A stretch of DNA of 64,000 nucleotides from Blattamonas nauphoetae (lineage: Eukaryota > Preaxostyla > Oxymonadida). The notes under the pieces are model-generated. The model saw nothing but the letters and a program-made list of their open reading frames with translations, made no database searches and was not told the DNA's origin. Below are positions 41,701 through 51,250 of this stretch, in pieces; the first letter of the stretch is position 1, and each line of letters begins with the position of its first letter. Both the position numbers and the translations under genes were made by a program. Location of the stretch: positions 119,215 through 183,214 of the forward strand of contig JARBJD010000139.1 of NCBI GenBank assembly GCA_033064195.1, read 5' to 3'.

Positions 41701-44033
41701 TTGGCTCGGAAGGTCGAGATGCGGCGGGGTGTGGTCAATATGAATGGAATTGTCGAAGTGTGGAGATGGGTGTGTCGCATTTGGCGGGCCACAAGGATCT
41801 TAATCTCGTCGTGGTGTCTGAGACTATTTTATCTGATTCAGCAGTGTTTGGGAAGAACAACGTGGAAGTGGTTAGTGAGAGTGGAATTGAACAGATCACA
41901 GTAAGTTCAAATGGTCAGCTTGACAACACGAAAACTACATCATCGCCTGTCATTAGAATCTCTACTGTCCTCTTCACTCTTGGAGAGAAGTCGGATCTTC
42001 CTCTGATCGTGTCGAGCTGTGGCCATGTCAGCATTGTATCGTGCAAGTTTGAGTGGACGAATGATCTACCTCGCCCACTCGCCTCAATCACTGGCGGAGA
42101 ATTTACACTTTCGAATCTCACCTTCGAACGCACCAACTTCTCGACGATCCCGTTCATTGTTGCCTCTTCCGATACCCTTGTTGTCTCGAGTGTTTCTCTC
42201 TCAGACTGCACTGGCGATGTGCTCCTCTCCGTGTCGAACACGAAGTCAGTCAAAATGAGTTCGTGTCAGCTCGATGGTGTTCTTCCCAAAGCCGAGCCAA
42301 ACTCAGAATCGCTCTGCTCATGGTCGACAGGGCTGATCACATTGGAGAATTGTAAGGCAGTTCGAATGGACACTGTTCAGTTCTACGAGCAGAGCCAGGG
42401 AGGCCTCTTCATCTCCAACAGCAACGTGACGCTCCACAGCTGCCTCTTCGAACACAACAGCGCTGGGAGCGAGAGGTTCCCTTCAGCGAATCGGAACATC
42501 CGATGTGAAGCCAATGGAAGCATCACAATTCCAAGTGTGGGGATGTCGAATGTGGAAGAACTTGGATCGCAGTGGATCAGCGCCGACAGCTGTATGTTGA
42601 GTGGAGCTGGAGCGAATGTTGATTCGCCGCTGTTTATAGCTGACCTGAAGAACAAGAGCTCGAGTGTGTTCCACGTGAAGAACAAGACAATGGATGTTTC
42701 CATTATCGGAACCGTTCTGATTCCGTGTGGTCTGCGTCTGGGAGTGTTTGAGTGGGATCCAAAAAACGAGAAAGAAACTGGAAATATGATGGAACTGGAT
42801 CTGACCCAAATTGAAACGTCAAAATGGGAAGAGAACACGATCCTCCTCACTATCAACCAGACTCGCGATCTGTTTCGACTGAATTCAGCCATGGAATGGC
42901 GTGGCCGATTGCTCTTCGGTCCAGCTGGTCGGAGTTCGGAGTGGATTCGTATTCGTGAGTCGGATGCCACAATCAGAAAGTCGCAAGCGTCGAAAAACAT
43001 GCCGTGGATTTTGGGGATTGTGGGGGGAGTGCTTCTGATGTTACTGGCCGTGATTATCGTCCTTGTGCTTGTGCGACGATGCAAGAAGGAGAAAGCGAAA
43101 GACGAAAAGAAGCCGATGCTGACAGAAATGGATGGAATCTTTGATGATCTGAAAGTGGAAGACGACCAAACATGGCCAGGTCACGTGAAAGCATCGACAG
43201 ACAACATTCTTGGCCTTATTGAGGACACTGACGGTCGCTTGGGACTGAAGCACATTGATGACACAGACAAGAACGACACGGCTAAAAGAGAATCCAACCA
43301 ATCAGCTGAAGACGATCCTGTTGGAATGATGGTCGAAGCAGTGAGGTGTGAGGGAGAGTTCGAGAGTGTGTATACGTGCAAATCACACACACTCTACTCT
43401 CGTCTGCATGGGAAGCATCAGGGGCAGGAGCTGGATGCACAGAAGACGGCTGTGCTGATTGTGAAGGGATTGCAGAACTCGCTGACAGACAAGGCTCGAA
43501 GGGAAGCATTCCTCCGCCTCACCCCAAACTGGATTCTTCTTGACGAAAAGGATGGTGTTCTGCTGCAAATGCGAGAACTGTCGAAGTACGGCGAACAGAC
43601 CGAACAGGGAAACACAACAGCGAACCATTTTTTAGAGTCGGGCCCCGAGAGACAGTCTTCGGGAGTGCGATGGGCGTCGCCGGAGGTGGTGGCGGGGCAG
43701 TCGGAAGTTAACCACGAGAAGGCGTCAGTTTTTAGTCTTGGCCTGATCTTGTGGGAAATGGAGACTGGTCAAGTGCCGCTTCGAGAAATCGATGGAGTGA
43801 ACGCTCAACGACAGCTGGCGACGGGATCAGGACTAGTGATGACGAACATTGAGGAATGGAAGAAGGGACTGATTGAGAAGTGCATCTCGCTGGATCCCGA
43901 CAGTCGGCCAACTCTGAAAGAGATCGAACAGACTCTGATCACATCGGGGAAGATACTGGGCACGATGGAGGAAAACAAGGGCATGCCACCACCCGTCATT
44001 GCTGCGCAGAATGCTCCCGACACAACTGGTTGA
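35739..44033 (+). CDS. Chimeric gene: P-loop-family N-terminal part joined to a receptor C-terminal half with TM and pseudokinase
   Basis: One open frame of 2,764 codons. From 35.75 to about 39.4 kb it is colinear with the P-loop gene at 27.4-31.5 kb (VFRLPTFSLAED against TFRLPTFSLAED; DVVHRSFVDFMNATGLLSQ; SCLNVTRASIFGPSPRWL). Just after a shared phrase, DGLIVWRG here and DSLIVSRG there (about 39.37-39.4 kb), it changes to beta-helix receptor sequence: SLWEGSF, Cys modules near 39.56, 40.41 and 41.73 kb, and the membrane-proximal VLIPCGLRLGVFEWD and MEWRGRLLF. A transmembrane helix follows at about 43.0-43.08 kb (ILGIVGGVLLMLLAVIIVLV), then a pseudokinase (RWASPE; VFSLGLILWEMETGQVPL; DPDSRPTL). 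It has no signal peptide, so topology is unclear. Candidates are a true fusion, a recombination product without function, or an assembly join. Confidence 0.65.
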   Translation: MEFMENSNSPPTYLERNHIYLIFTSPDQERLQPPQDSSENFYYTFRLQRPDLEPGQICYTFRLPTFSLAEDAVAVVGCTPTVPFALLSPEDMELHTEEQNILISIEQEKERRARQLPFESETQIVTSEQQSAKDFLKAMANSSVPMTSDWTAFVTDIVARLYSKADLTQEQCDALNHFLIDVTVEHDWNTIITPLTTAITTFFTQMEDTSDSVVTHFRECVGPQASIDTFFLSLYRAALDSRGQPNERRFSMMLDRWINHLDIHPREHDTKATIVKELLHKLMLSDWNKQETIHETCQEEESDWEELSLEIEKKKTDALFDFILTHIQPHHDIKRRVDRISTTIMQTILTDQYASSVSLQSEDSLASQLKSLKEHFKEADKPNLDARLHLLKEVEKIRALRDRDDKELRNTLLDTLIDILIAPPSFNSSQFVLQSLFIFLRVPYHMSPDVLHIVCSLLTESNEQESDKAQLMFIVKKLAKHLLFTEGRPLSSRWDKVPFDSYQRKLARIACDLLTPIVDEQHKSVSERLQTVKQAISDVRDHLWFMRMMDSFYTLARNMNILVSPHSILKGLSERVERPALDLDDERRQVYSRNLRDAALSEWIQKATDTLLELIAAPETDCVTDNEDSTTKQMQLEERVVDTVRSSILSNVNGVINTFNETLKQSESSVSSSKWLAIVRSMMNAILFLIDAGMSRQEIMSRCGGLGELLNTVYDAHKTHLQRVADYQMNEGVHDDDENAADYVNDLTVLSNHFGTQKSTAKFTSQNRSVSDATPPDFDVEFLKTLEIPRTLQMNPESQHRVERMSIALFARNLLWFLEVEEDLPFDDKSFVEQFFTEFMQDWNPEDVVHRSFVDFMNATGLLSQRNFGLKREQFLDRLTNEEAALESGTCTLQQMRELPSLPSPMSPQKRSLTYTHPFEQLMTRQCGVCILLWASIELLLRAARNSASQQPGTEKTISCLNVTRASIFGPSPRWLTSTDAQTNRGLSFLWDGIMKSHKYSALWSVGESDHNRLMSSNTERILFEKTLNAAWDDMTAQAPVLSDCITETRPHANTNAVYSLMTKKTAIAIEKAKSRISFLPVSPFVKQILQSELISAIARLRFRDEYDMFREKQKAKKIEDLPKCMEVHHVCISFLLNFPTPIRVRTTVSSLLETKTRIVTSVPMLTFPNLSNRSVHGSTLPQTLSETKRGESDFYFADVLQKVRIGSSSGFDGLIVWRGIMTRSLWEGSFESSSATQLWSEDTKHNIACSLLVYLRDIESAIQVGGSQHADIDDCGHFGVGCSTLGKGIARINSAVSTTTLTIASDLALDELISLVSEKEAILTRSAGVLFRRGQNGRFSLNEGKLEARSIAFTTLEAEFSNSFFTMTSSGSLSINNCSFVGFKSTCTGSIVCGSVSDGQSFWIDGSSSFSSCSGGDGGCINVKVFGSGSIRLGGSFSKCSSTGKGGALNLDVSGKTELTQISFDSLEFSTSDANSALEGSNMFVTSSSLSELATSEPFKSLSPHAQTALFNATEKNSFIGFESKDVKGSLLYFWYPHTKTAGSVHRHSSGEDHPNCGLSALPCSSLRHSMKTMKDEKTVTLDSSMEISGVFESTASEWTLTQSASHTFSLTKNGQVKVPTNTNSKLTLLSLNIIIKEITDDRTSPLLEVVSGSIRFSSCSIGDSGTTVPLTLCSLEGGSVLFEGDTTIVNPSPSHHLLRVVSGELTINSSLTITHSLSPRSVSLIDMTGGTTTIEDSLASIISSHTPLTLSGTARLVLDSVTDVFSTDLPTVVDQNGGSVTISSCSFSGGSLTGSFATSSGSIKIIDTQFSQLRHKSSSNGNQKRALTLTVDDNERVVIGDENKAVGFVDCSSDGDGGAMQCTVNGGGELSIVNASFSDCSSSGVGGGLAVIASENVVGSSLTIRAKFSSCSCGDGAKGDWIHLTGCSFEHLIVLDNWEVSQSSLSSPEDNLLLFGVDLAEEPTSSYKDITLLYYLIGYKAATIFVGSEGRDAAGCGQYEWNCRSVEMGVSHLAGHKDLNLVVVSETILSDSAVFGKNNVEVVSESGIEQITVSSNGQLDNTKTTSSPVIRISTVLFTLGEKSDLPLIVSSCGHVSIVSCKFEWTNDLPRPLASITGGEFTLSNLTFERTNFSTIPFIVASSDTLVVSSVSLSDCTGDVLLSVSNTKSVKMSSCQLDGVLPKAEPNSESLCSWSTGLITLENCKAVRMDTVQFYEQSQGGLFISNSNVTLHSCLFEHNSAGSERFPSANRNIRCEANGSITIPSVGMSNVEELGSQWISADSCMLSGAGANVDSPLFIADLKNKSSSVFHVKNKTMDVSIIGTVLIPCGLRLGVFEWDPKNEKETGNMMELDLTQIETSKWEENTILLTINQTRDLFRLNSAMEWRGRLLFGPAGRSSEWIRIRESDATIRKSQASKNMPWILGIVGGVLLMLLAVIIVLVLVRRCKKEKAKDEKKPMLTEMDGIFDDLKVEDDQTWPGHVKASTDNILGLIEDTDGRLGLKHIDDTDKNDTAKRESNQSAEDDPVGMMVEAVRCEGEFESVYTCKSHTLYSRLHGKHQGQELDAQKTAVLIVKGLQNSLTDKARREAFLRLTPNWILLDEKDGVLLQMRELSKYGEQTEQGNTTANHFLESGPERQSSGVRWASPEVVAGQSEVNHEKASVFSLGLILWEMETGQVPLREIDGVNAQRQLATGSGLVMTNIEEWKKGLIEKCISLDPDSRPTLKEIEQTLITSGKILGTMEENKGMPPPVIAAQNAPDTTG
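43340..43960 (+). other. Second pseudokinase domain
   Basis: Same arrangement as the first receptor: YTCKSHTLYSRLHG start, LTPNWILLDEKDGVLLQ in place of the catalytic and DFG loops, then RWASPEVVAG, VFSLGLILWEMETG and SLDPDSRPTL. The catalytic Asp of HRD and the metal-binding Asp of DFG are both missing. Conservation of the C-lobe core without catalytic residues in two diverged copies suggests selection for a binding or scaffold role. Confidence 0.72.
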
Positions 44034-44690
44034 TAGTCACTTCACTTCTTTGATTCTTCACGTCATCATCTCACATCGGGATTGGAAGCCCGAGAGTCTG
44101 CTCACGATGAGAGCACACATCACGACTCCAACTTTTTTATTTCATCTCCTCTTCATTTTCTCTCTATTACATACTCATATACACAACTACGCCATCCTTC
44201 TTACCTCTCTTCGTTTTCACAAACACTTTTAGAACACTCTTGACACCCTTTTATATCATCTTCATTTCTGGATGGTTGTCAGGCTAAGCTTGATGATTGA
44301 TTCAAATAACCTCTCAGAAGTCACCTCATCACGTCTCAAATCTCACTCACGCATGTCACGATCAGTCTCTCTCGCTGTCCAGATCTCCACTCTTTTCATC
44401 GCCACTTGCTCGTCAGGTGGAATCGAATGGTGTGGATTCGTTCAGGTGTCATTCTGGCAGGCCTCATTTTGGTTTTCATGGACAGCTGTCATCATTCGGG
44501 CAAGTTCCCAGATTGAGGGGCTCTCTTCTTTTCTTCGCTCTCGTTGTATAGGCATAGCACATACTTTCAAATCGGCTTTCTTGATGATACATATTCTTTT
44601 TTTCCAATTTGTGGGGAGATCCATCTCGAATCCTGATTTCCGAACAAAGGGTCAGATCAAATTATCATTCCCCATCAGAAATCGAGCTGA
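44034..44690. other. Intergenic stretch, no gene supported
   Basis: An overlapping 140-codon frame (44272-44694) has no recognisable features. The region is otherwise AT-rich upstream DNA of the next secreted-protein gene. Confidence 0.4.
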
Positions 44691-47600
44691 ATGATTCTTA
44701 TTCTATTGCTGCTGTGTCGACTCATGAAAAGCCATGAACAACCATTACATTCATTGCGTGATCTACTTGACGGATGGAAAAACGACGCTTCGAACAATGA
44801 AGGCTTGCTCAAGGCGGAATTACATGTTCCGAGCGGAAGACATGATATTGCAGACTATTTATTAGAATCGTGCACGCTGGATCTTGGTGGAAATGAAACA
44901 AGAATCATGCATATGGAAGGAAGAAACCAATCATCCAAACCTGAAACAGTCTCCAACACGATGTTTATCTTCTCAAATTGTACGGTATCAATGCGGAACG
45001 TATTATTGGACAGCATTGGGATGGGGACAACAATTGGGAGATTGTGGTTGTCGTCTGTTCGGATTGTTGGGAGCACAATGTTGTCAAACCCAGAAATGTC
45101 GCCATTTGTGATTGTGGGAGGAGGGAGTTGAGTGGAGAGTTCGATTTGTATCATTGATAGTGTGCATGAATCGTGTGATGGTGGAGTACTTCTTCCAGTG
45201 GCATGGGAGGCATCTTTGGAGAGCGGAGAGTGGAGGGAGAGGGACGATTCAGGATGTAAGATCGATTTGGGTGTGTGGAAGTGGGATGAAAGTGTCGAAT
45301 GTTCATCTGATTGTTGGGAGCGGACCACTCTTTGGACGATGTAAGGATGGATCGAATTGTTTGTCGGCAGGAAATGAAAAATCGAAGGTGTCAACTCGTT
45401 TGATTGGAAGCAAGATTTGGAACACGACGAGCAGCGTGGTATATGATGGGGAAGGAATTGTGGGTTGTTCAGTTTGCAATTGCACGAACCATCTGTCAGG
45501 AACAGCGATAGGAGGACTTAACCATGGGGGATCCATACTGTCGCACAATACGTCGTTCACTATCTGCCACACCCCATTCTCACCCAACGAAGACGCCGAC
45601 ACTCGACACAACCAACACTTCGCAACACAATCCACACCCTCCAATACAACCACCCTGAATCATGTCTTCACCCTCTGCACCTTCAAACAATGCACTGTGC
45701 CCGGCCAAGGCGGAGCGATCAACTCATACGACGATAATATCGACCTCCTAATTAAGCACTGCTCGTTCCACGCGTGCTCCGGGTACGGCGGCGGTGCTGT
45801 CTACGTCAAGTCTCCGTCGGCGCATCAAGTGTCGTTCTCCCTTTCCTCGTCGTCCTTCGTCGCTTGTTCTGGCGTCGATGCTGGTGGATCTGTCTGCCTC
45901 CACAACCTCTCTGAAATCTCCATTTCTGAGTGTGTCTTCCTCGATTCGGAAGTCATATCGTATGGAGCAGCAGTCTTCATCATCCGTTGTCCATTTGGAG
46001 ATTCTCCGGGGCTCTCCAACACTCTCTTCCAGAATTGTCAACAAACGAGCGCATCTTCAAATCGTGGTGGAGGAGCGATCAGATTGTCTGAGTGTCCGAC
46101 TCACAGGTTCACCTTCCTCCAGTTCAGACAGTGCTCCTCTGCGAATGGATACGGGCATGACATCTACCTCACCGACACACCGTTCGATACGGACTCGTTC
46201 TCGACTTGTGACTCCACATCGTCAGACACACACCGAGTGACAGATTACGCATCTGCCACGTACACAAATAACAGCACTCTCCTCGTCACCGCAAAATACA
46301 CAGCAACAGTAAAGTCACTCACCTCGACACAGACAGGAGACGACACTGTCACCTTCACTCTGACATTGGACAAGGCTGTGTCAGGGACAATGATAGCGAT
46401 TGTTTCGAATTTGGAAGGAACAAGACAAGAAGTAGCAGGAAAGGCACCCAAGATTGGGCGAGTGTTGGTGTTCTCTTTCTCAGCTGAGTCGACATTTGGG
46501 ACGTGTTCATCGTCGTTTGGAGAGTCAGGTCTGCTCCAACTTCCTCTCTCCGAGTACACCCTCCTCGCTGCCTCCCTTTCGAACCACAGCGTGACAGCTC
46601 ACGCGACTTTCAACATTTCAGTAGTCTCACCAACTCTTCTCGTCGCCACGTGTGATCTCGACGCGAGCGGGACAGAAGTCAAAGTGACATTCTCTGGTAT
46701 TGGAATTCCGAAGGGACTGTGCCAACTCACCCTGAACGAAAGCATCACTCTTGACTTGCCATTCAGTGATGATGAATTTGGCAGAAGTGTGGGAACCATA
46801 ACGACAGGAGTGAGTGGGAAGGGTGGGGAGTTGTCGGAGAAGACAAAATATGCGCTGACTGGAATTGTGAGCCAAGCGAAACCAACAGCATCGATTGAGA
46901 TTGCGTCTGGAGTTGCCATCACCGTTCCAGAAGCCGCTCGGCTTTCAGATGTGAGTCTGAGTGGTTTTGTGGACGACATAATGACGACAGTGAAACTGTC
47001 ATTCGACTCAATGAGACTCGAAGCGAACAAGAAATACATTTTGAAGATGAAACGAACAGCCTCTACGGAAGACACGATCACTCGGGAAGTGTTGACAGAT
47101 GCGTATGGAGTTCTGATGGATGTGTTCGAGGTTCTATTTCCGATTCGGACAGAGGCAGAAGGACGGAAGGAGCAGCTTGAGTTTGGTGAGTCTTATAGTG
47201 TGATGTCGCTGACTGCTTCCGGCTGCGTCCGATCTGTCCTCATCTCCACGTGCACATTCGAGATGCCAATAGAACCATCTCGGATTACTAGCTGCACCGA
47301 AGCTGTTCTCAACAAGGACCGATCCGTCGTGACGATTACTTTGAAAGGGAGGGTGTTGGGTGATCCGCTCGGGTCGGTTTGGGTGTCGTTCGAAGGCACT
47401 TTCTGGAAATCTTCGTCGATGCGAAGAAACTCGGAAACACACTGCGAAGCAGACTTTGTCGTTGCATCCACACAAAATGAAACCCATCTGACATACGAAA
47501 AGAAGTACACATTTTGCATGAAGCCAGACGAACCCAACACACTCCTCGTCGACTCTGGAATCTCTGTCCGCGTCCCTGTCCCTCCACGTCTCACATCACT

Positions 47601-49197
47601 CGAAAGTGTGTTTGTGAACTCGCTTCAGACATTGTGCAAGATCAAAGTGAGAGGGACACATTTTGATGTTGGAACCGAACATGAAGTGACACTGAACAAC
47701 GCAGTGAGAATTGAAGTTCAATTCACGACATCGACGGAGGGTGAATCTGAAGAAGTGTCGGTTGGGAAGAATGGAAAGCTGAAACACAACACAACATACA
47801 CACTGACAGAGGTGACGCCAACTCGAGAAGAAGACGGACTGATTTTGCTTTCGGGAACGATATTACTGACAACACCGAAACTCGCCTTGATCGAGGTTCT
47901 TGTGAGAGAAGGTGGAAGCGAGAAGGTGGAGGAATGTGGTTCGATTGGGAATCCGTGCAGTTCTGTATTTTTTGGGTGGAGAGTGGCAGAAGAGGGTGGT
48001 GTGGAGAGCATTGTTGTGAAGATTGATGGGTCAGGGGGATTTGGAGGAAGATTGGTTGTGGGAGAGAAGAGTCTGGAGATTGCAGGGTTGTTTGAGAGAG
48101 CGAACGAGCTGAAGGTCGAGTCAGGAGATTCTGGGAAGGCTGGAGAGGAAGGGGTGGTGTCGGTCTCAGGAGGAAGAGTTTTGGTAGTTGGAGTTCAGTT
48201 GAGTCTGCCGAGCGGATGGGAGATGGGAGAAAAAAGCGTGGGAAGTGTGTTGTTTGGTTTTGGGGAGTGTATTGTGCGTGAAGTGTCGATTGTGAGTGGA
48301 TGGAAGGGAGAAGCGGTTGAGATGGCGCTGGTGTGTTGGTTGGGAGGGTCTTTGTCTCTTGAGAAGATTGTGATGGAGGGAGTTGAGATGGAGTCAGGGA
48401 GAGTTCTTGTGAATTGTTCGTCGTCGAAGAAGGAAGTGTCGTTTGAGATGGCAGAGAGCAGATTCATTGAAGTTGGAACTCGAAACGCGGAACTTGTTCA
48501 TTTTTCATCGAAATCGAAAGACTCGAACTTTGAGATGAGGGATTGTGTGTTTCTGTCAACAGAGCGAGTTGAGAGTGGGGAAGTTGGAGATGGGATGGGA
48601 GTGATTGTGGTCTCGACATGGCAAGAAAAAACTGAAATTCGAAAGTGCCTGTTTTCAAATTGTGGCACAGTGATTGTGGTCTCGACATGGCAAGAAAAAA
48701 CTGAAATTCGAAAGTGCCTGTTTTCAAATTGTGGCACAGTGATTGGCAGCAGGGGATCAGAGAAGAAGGGAGGAGTGTTGATTGTGATGATTGGGAGTTC
48801 AACAGTTGGAGAACGAAAAGAAGTTGGATTGTTGGGGAATGTGTTTGTGGACAGCAGTGTTTCGTGGGAAGGGGATGAAGTGGCGAAGAGAGGAGGAGTT
48901 TCTGTGTGGACTGTTGGAGAATGCCAAACAAATATCGACTTGTCTGGGAGTTGGTTTGAAGAGACGGGAGTGAGTGGGGTCAAGCTTGATCGAGACCGCT
49001 TTGGAGTTCCAGTTTTGGAAGAGAAGCGGAAGATTGCTCATTGCCTGTCTGGATGTGGGTCGATTGGACTTGTGGTTGTTCGAGGAAGAACAGTGCCAGT
49101 GATTCGTCGAGTGGGGTCATCGTTCTCGGGGTGTTCACTTCGGATGGTGTCAGACGAGGCAGAACAGTTGATGGACCAAAACAAGGACGAACTCTGA
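44691..49197 (+). CDS. Secreted beta-helix / Ig-like-repeat protein ending in KDEL
   Basis: The start at 44691 gives a signal peptide (MILILLLLCRLMKS) and a first 146-codon segment ending at 45131. The family sequence continues in another frame from about 45255 (VCGSGMKVSNVHLIVGSGPLF) to 49197, so 45.11-45.26 kb contains a frame change or a small intron that I could not define. Order of parts: beta-helix with CSF/CVF strands and GGG turns (45.3-46.2 kb), then three or four Ig-like/filamin-like beta repeats (46.26-47.9 kb; LTLDKAVSGTMIAIVSN, VTFSGIGIPKGLCQLTLN). A Cys module follows (ECGSIGNPCSSV, about 47.93 kb) and a second, Gly/Val-rich beta-helix (48.0-49.1 kb). Unlike the receptors there is no transmembrane helix or kinase; the last four residues are KDEL before TGA, a classic ER-retrieval signal. 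Confidence 0.65.
48601..48738 (+). repeat. Exact tandem duplication of one 69-bp beta-helix turn
   Basis: Units 48601-48669 and 48670-48738 are identical. Each encodes 23 residues, VIVVSTWQEKTEIRKCLFSN followed by CGT, about one turn of a right-handed beta-helix. The identity shows a very recent in-frame addition of one structural turn. Confidence 0.93.
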
Positions 49198-49867
49198 CAA
49201 CACACCCACCCACACACACTGCAGGCCACGCACAGATCCACTCTCACACTCACACATCATCCACATATCCACATGCACTTCGCAGATCAACATTCACTTC
49301 ACCACTTCACATCGCTCGAATCACAAAGACCAACACAAGAAGCACAAGCTTCTACGATTGTTCTCCCACATTGACTCAACCCTCTGAACTCCATCCGAGA
49401 TTTCAGAATCCCACTTTTCAGATGACAGCACACCAACCGACAACAGCCACCTCTCGAAGCCTTCAACGCACGGATCAAGTTAATCGATCCTCATCCATCC
49501 AATCTCGGAAGTACTCTCCCTCCACAGACACCAAATCCGTTTCGATCAACACCTCTTTGCCTCCAATCTGTCCAATCAGGGCTTCTCTCACCAGTTCCTT
49601 TCCTCCCACCTCGTGTCACTTCACTCCAGAATGTCAAAATCACAACTACAAACCAGCCCTGCATCCCATTCGGAGTTTCATTCTTCTTTTTGCCAAATTC
49701 AACCCATACGTCCTCTTTCGGTCCTCCCATCAAATAGTCCCATCGATAGATTCCCTCTTTCGTTTCTTTCTCCACCTTAGGAAGAGTTATTGCACTTATA
49801 AATCGCCACCGCTTCTTGTAGACTTGGATGGTGGGTTCGATCATTCCAGTCCATAACAAAAAGTTAC
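49198..49867. other. Gene-poor spacer with one candidate minus-strand exon
   Basis: The plus strand directly after the TGA is CAC/ACA-rich low-complexity sequence. The minus strand at about 49660-49895 reads like protein (EFRELDAKTCNFLLWTGM, then KKRWRFISAITLP and IYRWDYLMGGPKEDVWVEF), bounded by GATAG on its 5' side and GTTTGT on its 3' side, so it could be an internal exon of an unrecognised gene. It overlaps the proposed first exon of the coiled-coil gene on the other strand, and only one is likely real. Confidence 0.35.
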
Positions 49868-50835
49868 ATGTTTTCGCATCCAACTCCCGGAACTCCTATC
49901 GATACATCAGTCATTTCCAATGACTTTGTCTGTTCTCTTCTTTCCTTTCTTTTCCTGCGTTTTGATTTCATCCTATTCTTGATTAGTACGAGGAGTTCAC
50001 ACAACTTGTGACAGACGTGAATGATTTGAAAGAGCGGAATCAAACACTCCAAAATACTGTAGATCAACTAAAAGACCATCGTGAAACATCAGACCAGACA
50101 ATTCTCGTTCAACAGAAGCAGATTCATCAACTGAATGAAAAACTTGAAGAAGCAAGAACAAGTACCAGACAGCAAAAACTGGAAATTGAAGGATCTACTC
50201 AGAAGCAGATCGAACAGCAGAACCTGTTGATATCACAGATGAAGAAGCAAATCGAACAACAGAATGAAATAATCACTGGACTGACTTCGAGAGTCGAAAG
50301 AGAAATGAAGACGAATGAAGAAGCGAGAACGAGTGCCAAACAACAAAAACAGGAAATTGAGGGATCGACACAGAAGATCGAACAGCAGAACCAGATGATA
50401 TCACAGATGAAGAGTCAAATGAACCAACAGAATGAAATAATCACTGGACTGACCTCGAGAGTCGAAAGAGACAAGAAGACGAATGAAGAAGCAATCACGA
50501 GTGCAAAACAACTTCTCCAAAATCAAGTCAACGCTGCCCAAAGTTCCCATCAAAACCAGATCTCTTCTCTTTCTTCTCAACTCTCTCAGATCTCCAAAGA
50601 ACTGCAACAACAAATGCAAAAAGCCAACTCGTCCATCTCTTCAAACACTTCGAGTCTGCGATCTCAAATCGAAGCGGTCAACACTCGAGTGAATCAGGAA
50701 TGTCTTCGAAAAGGAACCCAATACAAAGTTGTTGGTTTGCATTTCATTTTTCTGAGCTGGTTGCCCGAATCTCCCAGATCGAATGTATTGCCTTCTTGTT
50801 CCGGTAATTTCTCGCCTCTCATGTGGCTCGTTTAG
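49868..50835 (+). CDS. Coiled-coil protein, probably spliced
   Basis: The core (from 49987, YEEFTQLVTDVNDLKERN) is a long Gln/Glu/Lys-rich coiled coil to about 50700. It contains two successive near-copies of a 57-59-residue unit: EEARTS, QQKLEIEGSTQ, QQNEIITGLTSRVERE. A likely start is the ATG at 49868 (MFSHPTPGTPIDTSVISNDF) joined to 49987 across a 59-base gap that ends in GATTAG but begins GTCTGT, so the donor is unusual. After about 50715 the frame continues but loses coiled-coil character. Weak exon-like pieces farther on (SQIECIAFLFR, ARLDGLSSSRSFLER, then a C-rich segment to 51.14 kb) suggest additional short exons. There is no signal peptide. The function is unknown; a structural or cytoskeletal role is only an inference. 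Confidence 0.5.
50146..50490 (+). repeat. Two tandem coiled-coil units (about 172 bp each)
   Basis: Units of about 50146-50319 and 50320-50490 encode near-identical 58- and 57-residue segments, differing by one codon in length and some substitutions (EGSTQKQIEQQN against EGSTQKIEQQN). This is an in-frame duplication that lengthens the coiled coil. Confidence 0.8.
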
Positions 50836-51250
50836 ATGGTCTCTCTTCTTCTCGTTCATTTCTCGAAAGGACGTGTGCATTCTTTGTCATTCTTCACAGT
50901 ACAATCTTTCTCATCGGGTTTTCGTCTTTCCACAGGGGGTTTGTTTCTTATCTCTCTCATCTTGGCTTCGAGGTCTTCAAAATACGACATGTTTGCCATT
51001 GTTCTTCTTCCTTATTTGCAGAGCATCAGGGTTTGGTTCTGTTGTCTTCTGATGTTGATTCAGGACACCGTTCAAATTTCAATGAATCGCAAGATAATCT
51101 CACTCAATCCCACAAACGTCATTCGTCATTCTGTTGATTCCGACTTACCCATCATCTTTCCAAAACTCGAGTCTGAATGTGGTTGATGAAGGAGAAGACC
51201 AATGATGACCAGTTTGTCGAGTTGCGTAGTCTTTGAGATATAGAAAATAA

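Noticed and set aside
44272-44694. 140-codon frame upstream of the KDEL gene
   Set aside because: No signal peptide at its start, no family likeness and an atypical composition; it most likely occurs by chance.
49041-49856. 271-codon plus-strand frame overlapping the end of the KDEL gene
   Set aside because: Low-complexity His/Thr/Pro/Ser translation without domains; its first part is antiframe to the supported gene.
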